Source: Flavobacterium gelidicaeli (lineage in GTDB: Bacteria; Bacteroidota; Bacteroidia; Flavobacteriales; Flavobacteriaceae). From it: a stretch of 64,000 bases of DNA. The notes beneath the pieces are model-generated. The model saw only the letters and a list, made by a program, of their open reading frames with translations. It was not told the origin of the DNA and made no database searches. Positions 62,869-64,000 of this stretch are shown one piece after another. Made by a program: the position numbers and the translations under genes. The stretch's first letter is position 1, and each line of letters opens with the position of its first letter. Location of the stretch: the NCBI RefSeq assembly GCF_013294005.1, contig NZ_JABSNK010000012.1, forward strand, positions 39,871 through 103,870. Reading direction: 5' to 3'.

Positions 62869-62972
62869 ATGAAAAAACTAAAAGTGAGCTTCTACTTGAA
62901 ATGAGACAAAAAAATCAGAGTGGTGAAACGGCAATCTATGGATCATAACGAAAACCTGTGGAGTGGGACATA
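62869..62972 (+). pseudogene. Remnant of a tyrosine integrase N-terminus
   Basis: From ATG 62869, the frame reads MKKLKVSFYLK, then a TGA. The sense continues in a shifted frame as MRQKNQSGETAIYGS, then a stop, then RKPVEWD-like residues. This matches the beginning of Bacteroidota tyrosine recombinases, whose N-terminal arm-binding domain has the form KxxxSFYLK...KxGExPIYxRI. The gene is broken by at least one indel and lacks everything after about 35 residues, replaced by the transposase region. It is a relic of an integrative element beside tRNA-Ser. Confidence 0.6.
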
Positions 62973-63965
62973 TTAAGCATATATATTAGTTAGCCTAAAA
63001 AGGAAGTATCCTATATTTCTAACACCTCTAAATTTTAATCTGAAGGCTTTTATTTTTGCATTGAATGATTCTGCAGAGGCATTAGTACTTCTATTGTCAA
63101 AATAATTTAATATGGTCTGATAATGATTTGTAATTGTACGAGAGATTGTTCCGAAAGATTTGAATCCGGATTGATCTACTTTTTCATGCCATTTGGCTAG
63201 TTTTGCAAACCCAATGATTTTGTCAGTTGTTTTGTCAAAGATAGTACGCAAGTCTTGTGTTAAATCGTATGCTTTTAAAATGTCTGGATATAATTTAAAC
63301 AATAAAGTGGCACGTTGCGTTTGGTTTTGCGTCCATCTTGATTTGTTTTTGTATAGAAAATAACGACTTCTTGCGAGTAATTGCTTAAGTGTATCTCCAT
63401 TTGAAAGTATTTGAGATTCGAAATTTGATTTGCCTTTTTTTGCTTTTTCAATAGCGTTATTTTCTTGATCAATAGCTTCCCAACGATAATTAATCCTGAT
63501 TTCCTGTAAAGCCTCTGTAGCTAGTTTTTGAACATGAAATCGATCTGTAACACGAGTTGCATTAGGAAAGCATTTTTTGGCAATCAAATTCATATTTCCC
63601 GCCATTTCTAAAGTTATTTCTTTAACTAGATTTCGTTGTTTAAGAGCAATTTTTTCTATAACTGCAATAACTGTATCGGCTTTAGTACCTGCAATCATAG
63701 CTACAATAGTTCGCTTTTTTCCTTTTCCAGATTTGTTTGTCAAAATAGTATAGAGTTCGCCATTTGAAAGAGACGTTTCATCTATTGATAGATTCATTCC
63801 AATGTTTTTCTGAAAAATAAGACATTCTTCTGAATGTTTTATTTGATCCCAAGCTTTAAAATCACTTAAAAAGTCTTTGTATTGACACTGGAGGTTTTTA
63901 CCAGAAACTCCATAGAAAGAAGCAATAGTATTACAATCATTTGGGCTAGAATCTATTGATCTCTT
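62973..63965 (-). CDS. ISAon1-like transposase, DDE region
   Basis: The frame is open from 63965 and ends at TAA 62973-62975, giving about 330 residues: SIDSSPNDCNTIASFYGVSGK, NLQCQYKDFLSDFKAWDQ, then LSIDETSLSNGELYTI with the first catalytic Asp, VTDRFHVQKLA with the second, and NASAESFNAKIKAFR with the final Glu. There is no ATG until 63797 (MNLSIDET), which is too late for the domain. It is probably made by a +1 frameshift from the upstream ORF, whose 3' end overlaps at 63946. The C-terminal LTNIYA end looks complete, so the transposase is potentially active. Confidence 0.8.
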   Translation of the reverse strand, partial: KRSIDSSPNDCNTIASFYGVSGKNLQCQYKDFLSDFKAWDQIKHSEECLIFQKNIGMNLSIDETSLSNGELYTILTNKSGKGKKRTIVAMIAGTKADTVIAVIEKIALKQRNLVKEITLEMAGNMNLIAKKCFPNATRVTDRFHVQKLATEALQEIRINYRWEAIDQENNAIEKAKKGKSNFESQILSNGDTLKQLLARSRYFLYKNKSRWTQNQTQRATLLFKLYPDILKAYDLTQDLRTIFDKTTDKIIGFAKLAKWHEKVDQSGFKSFGTISRTITNHYQTILNYFDNRSTNASAESFNAKIKAFRLKFRGVRNIGYFLFRLTNIYA

Positions 63966-64000
63966 TTAAAAAAGACGCAAACTCCTGTGTTACATGAGTT
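63946..64000 (-). CDS. 3' end of ISAon1-like first ORF (N-terminal region), partial
   Basis: On the minus strand the frame THVTQEFASFLKEINRF runs in from beyond the window and stops at TAG 63946-63948. It overlaps the DDE frame by 20 bp. The overlap contains T6A4G, a plausible slippery site for the shift into the +1 frame. Confidence 0.6.
   Translation of the reverse strand, partial: THVTQEFASFLKEINRF

Larger units (their letters stand above)
62973..64000 (-). mobile_element. ISAon1-like insertion sequence, incomplete at the window edge
   Basis: It comprises the two overlapping transposase frames. The left limit is set only by the transposase stop; terminal inverted repeats and a target duplication could not be identified, and the other end lies beyond base 64000. 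It adjoins the broken integrase start, which it may have interrupted. Confidence 0.65.

Noticed and set aside
1..64000. CRISPR arrays and rRNA operons
   Set aside because: No regularly spaced direct repeats and no rRNA-like segments were found on reading.

Overview
The window reads as an AT-rich chromosomal segment of a Bacteroidota bacterium, most probably Flavobacterium or a close relative. The gene families and gene orders are typical of that group: the dgkA-ftsK-lolA-lptF/G-ribB run, a 377-residue RibB with a degenerate second half, TPR-containing sensor kinases, a LytTR regulator and an ISAon1-type transposase. Several genes are preceded by the Bacteroidota -7 promoter motif TAnnTTTG rather than an E. 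coli-type promoter, and Shine-Dalgarno sequences are largely absent. No rRNA, CRISPR array or intact prophage was seen.

Layout. 1-7.6 kb: a membrane protein, a very large hybrid histidine kinase, a YpfJ-type zinc protease and the ComM/YifB ATPase. 7.8-14.6 kb: an FAD amino-acid-oxidase-like gene, then a tightly overlapping run of Na+/solute symporter, GNAT acetyltransferase, M20 amidohydrolase and two different fold-III racemases (alanine type and ornithine type). This looks like one D-amino-acid or N-acyl-amino-acid pathway. 14.8-19.1 kb: two secreted amidohydrolase-like proteins, one a tandem with a degenerate first half and one wholly lacking the metal-binding HxH. 19.4-29.9 kb: ammonium transporter, DsbD, TilS, PabB, a DUF4349-like lipoprotein, DoxX, lipocalin, lipoamide dehydrogenase and an Lrp regulator. 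30.1-38.1 kb: a flavobacterial intergenic RNA, a PLP gamma-family sulfur-amino-acid enzyme, an NTF2-like gene that seems to have lost its stop, a lone LytTR protein, a LipL32 homologue, SIMPL, and a TPR kinase/LuxR response-regulator pair. 38.1-42.0 kb: a minus-strand island of small membrane proteins, lipoproteins, decayed ORFs and immunity-like genes. 42.1-47.3 kb: APC permease and a fused D-lactate-dehydrogenase-like FAD/FeS protein. 47.3-52.2 kb: a second copy of the intergenic RNA and a GHL10 / AmpG-like / GH3 muropeptide recycling cluster. 52.4-56.2 kb: NhaC antiporter and a peroxiredoxin, thioredoxin, small protein, Tpx redox group. 56.2-62.3 kb: dgkA-ftsK-lolA-lptF/G-ribB. 62.5-64 kb: tRNA-Ser(UGA), a repeat-rich spacer, the decayed start of a tyrosine integrase, and a two-frame ISAon1-like transposase that runs off the window.

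The most interesting parts are the compact racemase operon, the paired flavobacterial leader RNAs (one directly behind a good promoter), the LipL32 homologue outside spirochaetes, the inactive-looking amidohydrolase partners, and the integration hotspot next to tRNA-Ser. Functions are inferred from sequence reading alone; no database search was run.
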